A model generated the notes under the pieces. That model searched no databases and was not told the origin of the DNA. It saw nothing but the letters and a program-made list of their open reading frames with translations. A program made the translations under genes and the position numbers. A stretch of 64,000 nucleotides of DNA from Coniella vitis (Eukaryota; Ascomycota; Sordariomycetes; Diaporthales; Schizoparmaceae). Numbering within the stretch: position 1 is the stretch's first letter; each line of letters starts with the position of its first letter. Location of the stretch: contig WUJK01000011.1 of the NCBI GenBank assembly GCA_011317545.1, positions 325,501 through 389,500 on the forward strand, written 5' to 3'. Positions 21,856 to 33,366 of this stretch are shown here, in pieces.

Positions 21856-23188
21856 TTAGAAGGTGCCAGTGGGCGAAGCACCGCCACGGGTAAAGGTCTG
21901 GAAGCCGCTGGCAGGGGCAGCACCACCGCCAAAGCCAGAGTCGCCACCAGCCTGGCCGCCAAAGGCACCAGTGGGCTGCGCGCCGCCAGCAGAGAAGGAT
22001 CCAGAGCCGCCAAAGGCACCGGTGGGCTGCGCGCCCGAGCCAGAGTGGTGGCCGTGGCCGCTTTTACCGCCAAAGTTGCTGTGGGAGCCCGAGGGCTGGG
22101 CACCGCCGGCGGAGAAGGAGCCGGAGCCGGAACCGCCCTGCTGGCCGCCGAAACCGCCAAAGCCACCGGTGGGCTGGGCGCCGCCGGCGGAGAAGGAACC
22201 GGAACCGCCTTGTTGGCCACCGAAACCGCCAAAGCTACCGGTGGGCTGGGCACCGCCGGCAGAGAAGGAACCGGAACCACCTTGTTGGCCACCGAAACCG
22301 CCGAAACCGCCAGTGGGCTGGGCACCGCTGCCCTGACCACCAAAGCCACCGCTGGACTGAGCAGCGTCAGAGTCGAACTGACGAGCCTGGAGAGCAGGAG
22401 CGCCGGTACTAGAAGGTTGACGAAAAGAATTATGTTAGAAGGAAAGCCCATTTGTTGTAGGTATCTCGGTGAGATTTAAAAAAGAAAAAAAGAGGGGAGT
22501 ATAAAGAAGAAACTTACGGCTGAGCACCACCAGCAGAGAAAGATGCAGAGCCAGCGTCACCGCCAGCCTTTCCACCGAAGCTACCAGTGGGCTGAGCACC
22601 AGAGCCAGAGTGGTGGCCGTGGCCGCTGTTACCGCCAAAGTTGCTGTGGGAGCCCGAGGGCTGGGCACCGCCGGCGGAGAAGGAGCCGGAGCCACCTTGT
22701 TGGCCTCCGAAACCACCGAAGCCACCGGTAGGCTGCGCGCCGGAGCCAGAGTGGTGTCCACCCTGCTGGCCTCCGAAACCGCCGAAACCGCCCGTGGGCT
22801 GGGCACCGCCAGCGGACAAGACGTCAGCAGCGGCGCCTCCAAAGGAACCAGTGGGCTGGGGACCAGAGCCGGAGTGGTGGCCGCCACCGAAGCCACCGGT
22901 AGGCTGAGGACCACCGGAGGGGAAGCCACCTTGGCCGCCGAAGCCACCTTGGCCGCCGAAGCCACCTTGGCCGCCGAAGCCACCTTGGCCGCCGAAGCCA
23001 CCGGGACCACCGGTTCCAGAGGGCAAGGCAACGTCGGTGCCAGAGGGCAAGGCAAGGCCGGTGCCAGAGGGGAAGGGAAGGCCGGTGCCTGTGGCCTGCT
23101 CCATAGGGGAGCCGGAGAACTGCGCCTGGGGCCGGGCAGCCGCCAGGGTGAGGAGCATGGAAGCGACGAGAGGGCTGATCTTGACCAT
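21856..23188 (-). CDS. Secreted glycine-rich repeat protein
   Basis: Two exons on the minus strand: 23188-22518 and 22408-21856, giving 407 aa. A signal peptide is plain: MVKISPLVASMLLTLAAARP, with cleavage likely after Ala-Ala-Ala-Arg or near PQA. The mature protein is built of repeats on the themes GGFGGQ, FSAGGAQPTGGFGG and HHSGSGAQPTGSFGG, with no Cys after the signal and few large hydrophobics. There is no GPI signal, so it is probably released or held in the cell wall. One repeat block, GSHSNFGG-SGHGHHSGSG, occurs in both exons with near-identical DNA. Its role (wall structural protein, adhesive or surface protein) is inferred from composition only. A TATAAA on the minus strand at about 23524-23529 may serve it. 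Confidence 0.8.
22037..22128. repeat. Near-identical 92-bp direct repeat, copy 1 (copy 2 at 22602-22693)
   Basis: The two segments match at all but about one position and lie on opposite sides of the intron of the Gly-rich gene, one per exon. Both encode the block with NFGG, SGHGHHSGSG and SFSAGG on the minus strand. Confidence 0.85.
22926..22997. repeat. Four perfect 18-bp tandem repeats
   Basis: The unit CCACCTTGGCCGCCGAAG repeats four times without change. On the minus strand it codes for the GGFGGQ hexapeptide of the Gly-rich protein. A partial fifth copy follows. Perfect identity suggests recent slippage and likely length variation between strains. Confidence 0.95.
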
Positions 23189-26100
23189 TTTGACTGATTT
23201 TTGTGTGTTGTAATCTTGGACGAGGAGACAAGGAGGGCTGTTTGGTGTGTTGGAACGAGAATTTGCAAGACGCTAGGTCGTTGTCGAGTGGGCAAAGTTG
23301 ACTTTAAATGGCAAAAAAAAGGCGTTGCTGGTTCGGCTTGCGAAAGGAACGTGGACAAGTCTTTGTGCTTGACGTTGACTTGGATGTTGGTTTTGGCGTT
23401 GAAAGAAGAAAAAAATGAAGACTAGCTTCAATGAGAGACTTGAAAGAGCTGGACTGGAGCTTAAGGGAGGAAGAGGAATGGAAAGGGAATATGGACTCGT
23501 GGACGAAGCAGGAGGCGCATTCTTTATACATGGACGAGAGGCAACAAGCTGTGTATATTGCATGTTGTATATTGTACGTTGGAGGATACCCAGACCGAAC
23601 CGCAACGCCACAACAACAACAAGGGTCCTTTTTCTGACCATGTACTTAGTTGCTGTACATGGTACTCAAGGCTACTGTGTATACATGGTGCTATTTACTC
23701 TGTCCTACTATTGTATACACTATTCAAGGCCCCATGTGAGAGAAACCATGACGAGCGATTCGCTGGCCTCCAATCTCTTCGAAACATTCCGGAACCTGGA
23801 TCCTGCCTTGTGGGGGGGGGGGGAGGGGGGCGCCTCTTTTTTTTTTCCCCTTTGGCAGAAGCGTGAGTGTGGTGGGGCCTGTGGCCTGGGCTGGAATCAC
23901 ACGGAGACTTCTCTTCAAATCTACATAGAACTTATTAGAGTGCGAGGGCTGCAACAAGAGGGGGGGAGGGAGCTTGTTACTTGTTACTTGTTATTATGCT
24001 TCTCATCAACTCCCCCCCCCCGTTTGCTGCTGCGTACGTACCATACTATGGTAGTAAAACGATCTGCACGCGCGCGTCTCTCCTCTGACCTCCTCGTTTC
24101 TCTTTACACACACCCCCTCTCCAGCTCCCAGTAGCAGAACGTGTTGGCGTAGCATAGTAAAGTACAAGGCCACAGAAGCCCCTGACTCAAGCTCCTACTA
24201 CGAGATAGTACAGGAAATACTTGGACTTTTGCACTGTGAATAAAACACCTCCAAAGGGGCCTTCCTCTCAGCGTCTTGCACTGAAGAATGGAACACATAC
24301 GATCACATATAGTACAGGCGTCATGAACGGCTATCAAGGCGTGGCCTGAGAGAGAACACGCCCCAACCGGCATGTGGGGGGAGGGTTACGAGCAAGTCCC
24401 AAGCAGCGAATCAAGGTGGTCATGTCCTGTAATTTGAGAGGCGGCAGATCCTCTCGCAAGTACTAATAGTACATAGTATACAGTATAATACATAATAGTA
24501 CATGCTCAAACATGTCGCCAGCCGGCTGCCGCAATATGGAGATGTATAAATCGAGAGTGGGCTGTGACAGGCTGACGTTGAAAAGAGATGGAGCGGCTCG
24601 GAAACGGAACACATAGTTTCCCTAGCCTGCTCTTCTCCACGTGGATGACGAGTAAACGGTATGAGAAAGACGAGAGATCTACAGCCACGGCTTGGGCCTC
24701 TGGAGAGAGAAGAACAAAGGCTCGAGGCCTGCCCTTTTCTTTTTCCGCTTTCCTCTCTGCTCTCTCGACAACGTCCCCTTCTTGTGTTGTAACTACGTTT
24801 GGATGGAAGATTATAAGCAGCAGCCCAGGACACCAGCCCACCCAATTTCCTCCCTCGCTGCGGTATAATTCGCCGTGTCTCTTCCACAGTAACCTGGCAG
24901 ACGAGGGGGGCGGCGCTGCTGATGACGAATCCTCCCCCATGTCCGTGTTTCGAAACAACAAGCCCAGGTCCTGGGGGGCGGTTATTTTGCCCAGAGCCTG
25001 TGTTATGCACACACTACGATGCACTATTCTCGTGCTGACAAGGACCCATCCAAGCGGATCCTCAACCCCTTGCATAGCCCAACCGCTGGCACATGTGCGC
25101 AGTGGCCAATCCTCGATCCCGCCCGCCAGCTCGCCCGAAACGACAGCCTTTTCCCCGGATCCCAGGGGGCTTTGCATGTCTAGACCGGTCGTCGATGCTT
25201 TTGAAGAGGCACTCTCTCTGACGTTGTTGACGTATACCTGGGGGGTTAGTATGAATCCAAAAAAGTCTAAAACGGACGTTGTCCTCGCGAGTCTCCACGG
25301 GGCAGTGGACAAGGGGAATGAGAGAAAGTAGCTACTATGTACAGCCACACGAAGCTATATTATATTGTATACCTTCTCGATGCGTAGGAATAGGAGCATG
25401 TGAAGGAGGAGCAGCAACACATCTCTTGGACCAGCATCGTCAAGGAAGCGAAGACCAAATAAACAGATGGACACGCAAGCCAGGAGCCCTGGGCTTGTCA
25501 ACAAGGCGTCGATAGAATACCTCCGGTCAAATTAGCGACGTCGCGGTGGGGACCCAGTCGCTCGCTCATAACCTTGACAAGAGAATTAATGTTCGTAGAA
25601 ATAGGAGGAGAATTATAAGAATACCGAGATGGATACTTGTGTGCATTGTTAGTGGAGAGAGTCTGCCGCTTCTTGCGGGTTCACCATCAACATCAAAAAC
25701 AAACGGGCGCAGACTCCGAGCAACGAAATGTTTACTCTTTGTCTTGGAAAATTCCCAGACGTAGATCCTCTCCTCTTCCAGTCAAGCTCTGTCCTGCAGG
25801 AACTATCAGATCATCGGCCAAGGGGGCCACTAATGCTTGCAAGCCTTTGGTGTTTCATCTTTTTTATTTTTTTTTTCTTTGGTGCCAGGCGCTGGCTTTA
25901 AAATCCCGGCAGCCACAACCCGAAATGCCAAACAGACAGACATACCTAGGCGAGAACGGTGGGCTGTTGCTGTTTCTCCCAAAGTCATCCCAAGCCGCCT
26001 CCTTTTAAGAGGGTGGGGGGAGCGCGTTTCTTCTTGTTTGTTTGGTGTTTTGGTTTTGCTGTCAACTAGACTCATCACCACCACCTAGAAAGAAATAAAT

Positions 26101-27408
26101 AAATAAAAATAAAAATAAACGCCAAGCGCCAAGAGCGCGGAGGCTCTGCGGGAGCGATGCCGATTTCCATGCTTTGGGTTCGGGTCACACAGAGAGCGCC
26201 TGGTGGCCCTTCTTTTGTCTCCCCTTTCTAATTCCTCGTTCCTCTTGGAACTCTTTCCCAAGAGCTCGTCGAAGGCGTCATGGATGACGTGACTAGTCAC
26301 GATACTCTACCTGGTCCTTGGTCGAGTCCTCTTTCTTTCCTTCTCTGTCTTTCACGATCCTCCTCTCTTTGCCCCTGCCAACAGGCGGTCAGGTGTGTTG
26401 TGAAACTACAGCGTACCCTACTATAGTACCTATAGGCTTATAACGGTCCGTCTTATATAGCGGACTCGTCCACATCAGCTCGTAAAAGGGGCCCCAGGAG
26501 CACTCGCCCCCCCCCCCCCTAGCAAGCGCAAATGACAACTTACAATGACATATATATATATTAGTATGGAAATGGAGCTGCTACTGCTGCTGCTACTACT
26601 ACTAGGGCCTTAGAAAAACAAAGAGGCAAAAGGGCCGGTGGTAATCACGGGCGGTCACCTCTGTTTGCGGCACTTGACGACGATCCCATTGAGGACTTTG
26701 ATTGCGCAAGTTCAAGGTTGAATTTAACCATCACTGAAATGGAGACCTGCAAAAGGGGAATGTACTTGCTATGTATGAGCCAACAAAAGCAAAGCAGAGG
26801 GGAAAGGAAGAAAAGAGAGGAGATGGCGTCTGTCTGTCTGTCTGTCCGTCCTTCATTCACGCCCTGCTCATCACACACGTTCGTGCCGCTCGCTTATTCC
26901 CCCCTCTGGCATCCTGTCACACACACACTTGCTTGCACCTTATCCTACTACTATAGGCACTATGTGCATAGTACCTAGTACGCCCTCTTCTTTTATCGTG
27001 TTTGAAGTTTCGGGCGCTTCTTCTTCGTTCCCCCCTCTCTGGTGGATCCCACGAATCGCTATCGGCGCATCTGCCAGCCTTGCAGACAAGCGACATAAAG
27101 TGGCGTTCGCTGCAAAGGGACCTACCTGGCCTGGCCTGGCCTGGCCAGGAAAGCAAAGGTTTACGGTATACATAGGAGCAATGTACAGAGTGATACCGCC
27201 ACATGGGCCATCGCAGCCAGTCCTGCCATTTTATTAGATGGGCAGGAAAAAAAAGTGCAAAGCAAAAGAGGGAACGCAAGAAAATTGAAAATATCGAGAA
27301 ACGTAAAGAACGAAACGGCCCAATCAGGAAAACGATGCGAATATGTCGAGTATTTTACGGAAGCAAGCACTAATCCAGATCAAGTAAGTATATTGCGTGA
27401 CGTTTTAG

Positions 27409-27443
<35 letters not shown>

Positions 27444-28057
27444 TATCCCAAGCTTGATAGGGCTCGTAAACCGGGACATTTCAAGTTTGATCGCTTCCAA
27501 GGTCTGTAAAAAAGCATTGCGCGTCCACTGTCTTGATTATACGCACTTGTATACAAACCGTGCAACTGCAAATCCAATAAAAAGAATAAAAGGAAGCTCA
27601 TTACTCCCACCTAGGCAGGCATGACACAATGACGACCAACCCTGACTAATCAGTGCCTATCACATTATCCAAAACCATTGTTCCACTGCCCCAGCCAGGT
27701 TTCCCATGGGCGCAAAAATCCGCAACTCGCACACGCCCTTCTGTTACGCAAACTGATTCTTTTTTTTTTTTTTTCCAAAACAAAAAAGGTGGTTATCCGG
27801 CATCGTGGTGTGGACATGACGAATAGCTGGAATGTCTCTCCATCCCGGCCTGCAGTCAATGACAGGCTGTGCGTACCGCACGTGCAAAACCGGTAGACGC
27901 GGCGTATGGAGACCAAGCATGACAAGGGGGAAACAGAAACAAAGTTACAAAGAAAAAGGGGAGGGGGAACGATGCTTGGTGTGTTGGCTTGTTAAGGAAA
28001 AAAAAAAGAAAAAGAAAAAACAAAACAAAAAACCAGGTCGCCTTTTGTTGCCTACAC
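23189..28057. other. Gene-poor, homopolymer-rich region
   Basis: About 4.9 kb without a supportable gene. The left end is the promoter of the Gly-rich gene. Open frames of 200-280 codons occur on both strands at 24.4-25.3 kb, but they mirror each other, carry no domains and cannot both be real. The region holds a G run (23814-23828), C runs (24012-24020, 26508-26519), T runs (25866-25876, 27757-27773), a 31-base A run (27411-27441) and a TGGCC repeat (27126-27147). Non-coding transcripts or degraded insertions are possible but not shown. Confidence 0.45.
27411..27441. repeat. Poly(A) tract of 31 bases
   Basis: Uninterrupted run of A, the longest homopolymer in the window. I see no target-site duplication or element body beside it, so a retrotransposed 3' end is possible but unsupported. 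Confidence 0.9.
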
Positions 28058-29953
28058 CTACGTGTCGACGAATAGCTTGCAGCTGGGATACGATTCGGCT
28101 GTTCGCAAACGGATAGAACAGCATTTATTAGTTGAGTCTTCTTCAACCAAGGGCTGGCAGTCCACCAGGTGCCATGGCATAGAGGCCACTTACATCTCTG
28201 TTCATCATCGATCAGCTGAGGATCGGTGAGCGTATCGTTGATCCAGCAAGAATCCTGAGTGAAGAGGTATATTCTGAAATGTATTAGCAACTCGGGTCAG
28301 TCCACTCCGCGTCCACACTCTCCCAAGTGCCAATAACAGGTGAGGACATGCCTCAAGAGTGAAAGGAAAGCTTGAACAACAGGGGGAAAGAGATGAAAGC
28401 ACCAGAAAAGAAAACACTCACTGGTTATCGTCTTCCGTATTCTCACTATACCCAGCGCACTGTACAATAACATATATGCCATACAGGTACCGCTGAACCA
28501 CGCTGCTCGAGCTATCCGGTTTCGATAGGCAATCTGCAAAGTCGTCGCCAATCTGCGTAATGTACAGCCATCGCTTGCTCATGTCGGAACGTTTGCTCGC
28601 CTGACGTGCGGGTAACCTTGATACGGAACTTGACGCCGAGAAAGACGTCGCTGAAGATGATGGTGATGACGACAACAACGTAGACGTCGTCGATTTCGTC
28701 GTTGCAGATGGCAATATCACCTGCCCAAAGGCTGTCGCCGACGTGAGAGGCACAGGCTGCGTGGCACCGCTTGGCTCCGGGTCGGGCTGCCGCATCTTGG
28801 CCTCCATGAAGGGAATGGGCCCGCAATCGTCGAGGCTGGCGTCTGTAGGAGCATGGTTATTTAGCAAGACTGGCACGACTGTGTATCCCTGCTGCCGTGT
28901 TCTGTGCATTGGGCCACTCACCAACAGCCTCGATTTCCGCCGCGGGGACATAGCAATTCGACAGCGTCTTGTACCATTGGCTGTGAGGAAGAGTAAGGGT
29001 CAGCCTTCAGCGACGACTCGCCGTTATATCCCAGGTTCCGTCGTCCTTTGACTTTCCCAATTCTACAATCAAGACCTTCAAGCTGTCTTCCCTTGGGGCT
29101 TGAACTCGCTTATCCTCCTCCATTCACCCTTTTTCTTTTCCATGGTAATAATAAATGCCTACACTCACCTATTTCCCAGAACCGCCTCCCCTTCGGTCGT
29201 ATAGCACGTAAGCGTCAAGTCCACCTCGGGCTGATACATCTTGGTATGGTCCTCTTCCTCTTGCACAAACTCGGGGATAATGTTGCATTCCGTGTTGAAG
29301 ACCGTCTTGCTGGGGCCAGTGGTATACGTCGGTTCCATCTTGCCGCAGTAGCTGAGAACATCCGTGTCTGTGGGAGGAAAAAGGGCAAAATAAGTAAATC
29401 ACCCACTTTGTGAACAGAGGCAGCAGACGTGGGGAGGAATGGCTGGCTGCGTGAGGGACTCACAGTTGCCCTCGACAAGATCCCACTCCGTCACATAACA
29501 GTTATCGACCGTCTTGAACCAGGTACTACAATACCATTGCCGCCACCATTCAACATCAGCATGTACACTCTCCGTCACAGTATCATCGCAAGAGGAGTCA
29601 ACAGAGGGCAAAGGAGTATGCCAGTTTTATCAAACCCACGTAGTATCGACAATCTTGTCCCCTTCTGTCCAGCACGTCAGATTCGTCTCGCGCCCGTACT
29701 CGTACGCCGCGATGTTGGTGCACAGCTTGTAAGGGCACGTCTTGCACTCAGTCTGGATGCCGTCTTCGACCGTCGAGGGGACCGTGACGCTGGCGCTGCT
29801 GGGCCGGCCCGGGCTGGGGCTGGGCCTGCTGGTTGCGAGGGGCGACGAAGAGGCCTGGCGGATTTCGACCTCATGGTGGTGGTGGTTCCCGGCTGCGGCC
29901 ATGGCCACCGCCAGGGAGAACAAAAGACCAGCAAGGAGAGGAGTGCGCATCAT
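28058..29953 (-). CDS. Secreted protein of three Cys modules made by exon triplication
   Basis: Seven exons on the minus strand: 29953-29640, 29525-29464, 29367-29169, 28980-28922, 28842-28422, 28273-28194, 28098-28058, giving 391 aa. The signal peptide begins MMRTPLLAGLLFSLAVAMAA. The mature protein has three modules, each with four Cys. The pattern is C, then C-[WY/A], then (W/L)(F/Y)(K/T)T--(D/N/S)xC(Y/W), then C. Module 1 has TCWTEGD and WFKTVDNCYV; module 2 has TCYTTEGE and WYKTLSNCYV; module 3 has QCAGYSEN and LFTQDSCWI. Introns occur at the same place in each module with phases 2,1,2,1,2,1. A Ser/Thr-rich linker with Lys-Arg sites (SKR, SKRW) separates modules 2 and 3 and could be cut by a Kex2-type protease. 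Function is unknown; similar proteins seem confined to fungi. The start is the first of two adjacent ATGs. Confidence 0.82.
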
Positions 29954-31635
29954 GGACGGCTTTGTGGCTGTTGCTGACAGTGAGAGGGGAATGAGTTGTG
30001 CTTGCGCTTTTTTTTGCTGGATAGAATGGGAGAGGAAATCTTTGCGAATAACGGCAGATTTATATATAAAAGAAAAAGTCTACCAGCTGCCCCGGGGCGT
30101 TTGTCGAAATTTAACCACTCAAGCCCCCGAGTAGTCGCCTTTCTTATGGGCCATTTCCGGTTTTGTCCTGTTCTGTTCTATTTCTTTTTTTTTTTTGTCT
30201 TGTCTTGCCTTGTTTTGATTTCGTACTTCTTCTCCGGCTGTCCAAGATAAAACAGACACACCAGCATGGCTGGAACATGACACCCCTCATCCCCTCCTTT
30301 TTCAGCTTCTCGTCAGATGATGCTCAGCAGATTATCACACAGCACGCTGCGCCGACTCAGAAAAAGTATCACTCTGTGCTCAACCAGTCCAGGCCCCATT
30401 GCCCCCTTCCCAGAAACGAACCCTTCCCCGCGGAAGAAAATAAGTATAATAATGTAAAGGCAAAAAAGCCAAGATCGCCTTGGGTCTTGGCTTTCCATAT
30501 CATCAGTAATGCGTCTGACAGACTGGGGATTCATTGTTCTGACACTGCCTTTATCAAAAGGTGATCTTGACGGGATTCCTGAAGACGTTTCTGCTCGGGC
30601 TTGACCAAAAGGTGCGTAAATCGAGGTAGAGATTTCATTGGCACCTTAGATATTCGACAAAGACGCGGCCAGGAATACCAAGTCACTCCAAATGGCCAAC
30701 AATTGCTCGAAAAAAATATCCTCGTTTTCTAAACCCCCTCGAAGTACCAAAGACATTCCGTCAAGCTCATGTCCCAAAATGGCTGTCCCCCTCCCCCTCA
30801 TTTCAAGAAGAAAAAAACAAAAACAAACGGTAATTGCCACCGAGAAGCGAGTGCCAAGGTCGGACAGCATACAGCTTTTACGAGAAAAGTGCGTCTCTTG
30901 GGGCATGGCGAGCACAGCCTTCGGGTAACGCTGTCTTGGATAGATGCATCATGAAGCAGGGCCTGGTGCAATCGGAATGGATGGTAGCGACTGTGGGAAG
31001 CGACCGGCTTCGTACAAGTCGTTGTAGTGTCGAATACTCGAGCCGGGATTTGATCGGTGGCGGGCAAAGTTGATAGACGCGAAGACGGGCGAGAATAGTA
31101 GTGACAACGACGCCTTCTAATCCAGTAGGAGAACCGCCGAAACCTTTGGAAGACATGGTTTACAGGGTTAGAATCCGTTGATACCAACCTCAACCACCCC
31201 AGCGATAGCTATGTAATGGCAAAACGCGCTGCATTCCTTTGTGACATGTTCTTGTCAGTAAACGCATGTTTCACTTCTAATGCAGGTTCCTTGCTGGAGA
31301 TGGAGATTTGTTGGAAACAATAGGCATGCTTGCATGACTTGCAGTGTTGCACAAGATCAAACAAAAAGGCCAGCCATTTGACCTCCAGCGTCAAGACAGG
31401 CTCATTTCATGTCGTGATACGACCATGCACTTTGGATATCCGAGCTGAGGAGGAAGATCACATTGCCGAGCAGCTGTTTGAGCGTGTCGTGTCTTGTATC
31501 GAGGGAATAGTGCGCTCAGAAGTGCGTCTGTTCGCCAATGAAAAAGTAAAATATGTGCTTTTGTACCTCAGATTATGGAACGCTTGGACTCAGCCAAGCT
31601 TATGATACAGCATGTACTGCCTGCGCAGTTAAACG
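29954..31635. other. Intergenic, no gene seen
   Basis: Left end is the promoter of the secreted protein gene. The rest (about 1.5 kb) has only short open frames without features, T-rich stretches near 30180-30200, and the 3' flank of the invertase. Confidence 0.45.
30060..30070 (-). promoter_or_regulatory. TATA box of the three-module secreted protein gene
   Basis: TTTATATATAAA-like sequence about 110 bp upstream of the ATG at 29953 on the minus strand, at typical distance for a short 5' leader. Confidence 0.55.
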
Positions 31636-33366
31636 TTATACACTCCAGTTAGCCTCGTAAATCATGTCCCTCCTCGCGTTTGCGTCGGTTGTAGCAGTGA
31701 TGTTGCCCAAGACAGTCCCTTGCTCGTTCTCATACTCTGCCCACGCGCTCTTGACCGACCACACCGCGACGCTGACTTCCACACCAGCTGGCAAAGCACC
31801 TGTTGACAAGCTCATCATGGTCAAGGGCTCGTTGGGGAAGAAGAGCGTTGTGGCTGCGTGGACGCCGCCCTCGAGAAAGATCTCGAGAATGGAGCGGTCA
31901 ATGACAGCCTGGACACGCCAGCTGTTCGAGGTCGTGTTCCACACATCGGCGACCGAGAACTTGTCGGTAAAGAAGATGTTGTCAAAGCCACGGACAAGGC
32001 CGCGGTCGATAAAGTAGGGCTGGTCGCCACCAAAATAGAAGCCCGTGCGGATCGTTTCGCCCGAGGAAGGGCTCGTGAAGGAGATGTTAAGCGTAGAAGA
32101 GCTAGTGATGGTGCTAGCATTGAGTCCTGTAACGTTGGCTTCGATGTACAAGGCGCCCGAGGACACTGCCGCATAGTCGACGGCAATGGAGGCATTGCCC
32201 TCGAAAGTGGTCGTGTTAAGGGGTGTATCCAGCACGGGGGTGATGTCCACGAGTTCATTGGCCATAACCCAGCCAATACGCGTGGCATTCGTCAGGTAGT
32301 TTTCGCGCGGCAGTGTCATGGCGCTGCGCCAGCCCTCCAGGTTGCCGGTGGGCACAGACTGTGCGTACTGCCAATTCGAAGCCCAGCCGATGTTGATGGC
32401 GTTGGACCCGTCAGGAGTGCCGTAAAAGAACTGCGCGGCATAGTTATCCTTGGCAAAGTCGGTCAAGCGCGTCGCACTGTCGAACGTCTCAAAGTGAGTG
32501 CCATTGAAGGTGCCAGGAAAGTACTGCGTGATGGACCCGCCCAGGGGCGCGCCAGGCTGGACTGAAATCGCCATGACATAGGCCTCGTCAACCACAGCGC
32601 CGCCGATGGAGTCGCGGATGGGGAGCTTGACCAGGTTGGGGCACTCATACTGCGCACCAAGGAGACCGTGGTGCGAAAAGTTGGAGGCGTGCGTCCAGTT
32701 TTTAAGGTCAGGGCTCGTATAGATGCCAACAACAAAGTCCTGGGCATACGAGACCACCATAGCCCAGTGATCCTCGTACCATATGACCTTGGGATCACGG
32801 AACTGGCTGCTGGTGCTATCAATGACTGGATTTCCGTTGTAGTACTGGAAGGTGTAGCCACCGTCGTGCGAATAGGCAAGGGCTTGCGTCTGAGGTCCAG
32901 CAGACCCGTCCTCGTAGTAGCGGGCGAGAGTCGTGATGGCCACGACGCCGTTATCCTGGTCCGGAAAGAAGCCAGACGTGTTGTTGACGTCGACAACTAT
33001 GCTGCCGGAAAAGACATAGACGGTCTCTTCGGGCGGGAAGAGGGCAATCTGTTGATTCTCCCAGTGGTACAGATCTTGGCTGGTGGCATGGCCCCAGTGC
33101 TGGTTGCCAGCAACAAGACCCGTCGGGTTGTACTGATAGTAGAGATGCCAGGTGTCGTTTGCATCAACAAACATGCCGTTGGGGTCGTTCATGAAATGCT
33201 GGGGCGGCGAGAAATGGATCTGGGGTCGCAGACCGCCCGTGTAATTGCCCGGCACGGGCGTCCCAGTGGGCACCGCAGGATTCACATAGGTGCTGACATT
33301 CTGCGCCGTCGCCAAAGCAACAGCAGCAGCAGCGAGAAGCAGGCCGGAAGGCGTTGTACAAGGCAT
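31636..33366 (-). CDS. Secreted GH32 invertase (beta-fructofuranosidase)
   Basis: Single exon of 576 aa from ATG 33366. The signal peptide begins MPCTTPSGLLLAAAAVALATA. The three GH32 catalytic motifs are intact: HFMNDPNG (nucleophile Asp61), FRDPKV (Asp191, transition-state stabiliser) and YECPNL (Glu241, acid/base). A beta-sandwich C-terminal domain follows (about residues 390-576, with SILEIFLEGG). Many N-x-S/T sites suit a glycosylated extracellular enzyme that splits sucrose and perhaps short fructans into glucose and fructose. An in-frame ATG 90 bases upstream (33456) adds 30 residues without signal character and with no stop between, so a longer form is possible. Inulinase or fructosyltransferase activity cannot be excluded. 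The gene is intronless. Confidence 0.92.
   Translation of the reverse strand: MPCTTPSGLLLAAAAVALATAQNVSTYVNPAVPTGTPVPGNYTGGLRPQIHFSPPQHFMNDPNGMFVDANDTWHLYYQYNPTGLVAGNQHWGHATSQDLYHWENQQIALFPPEETVYVFSGSIVVDVNNTSGFFPDQDNGVVAITTLARYYEDGSAGPQTQALAYSHDGGYTFQYYNGNPVIDSTSSQFRDPKVIWYEDHWAMVVSYAQDFVVGIYTSPDLKNWTHASNFSHHGLLGAQYECPNLVKLPIRDSIGGAVVDEAYVMAISVQPGAPLGGSITQYFPGTFNGTHFETFDSATRLTDFAKDNYAAQFFYGTPDGSNAINIGWASNWQYAQSVPTGNLEGWRSAMTLPRENYLTNATRIGWVMANELVDITPVLDTPLNTTTFEGNASIAVDYAAVSSGALYIEANVTGLNASTITSSSTLNISFTSPSSGETIRTGFYFGGDQPYFIDRGLVRGFDNIFFTDKFSVADVWNTTSNSWRVQAVIDRSILEIFLEGGVHAATTLFFPNEPLTMMSLSTGALPAGVEVSVAVWSVKSAWAEYENEQGTVLGNITATTDANARRDMIYEANWSV

Noticed and set aside
24420..25348. Overlapping frames of 196-280 codons on both strands
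   Set aside because: They mirror one another, carry no domain or signal and lack splice-supported partners.
27411..27441. Poly(A) as the tail of a LINE or processed pseudogene
   Set aside because: No element body before the tail and no matching target-site duplication on either side.
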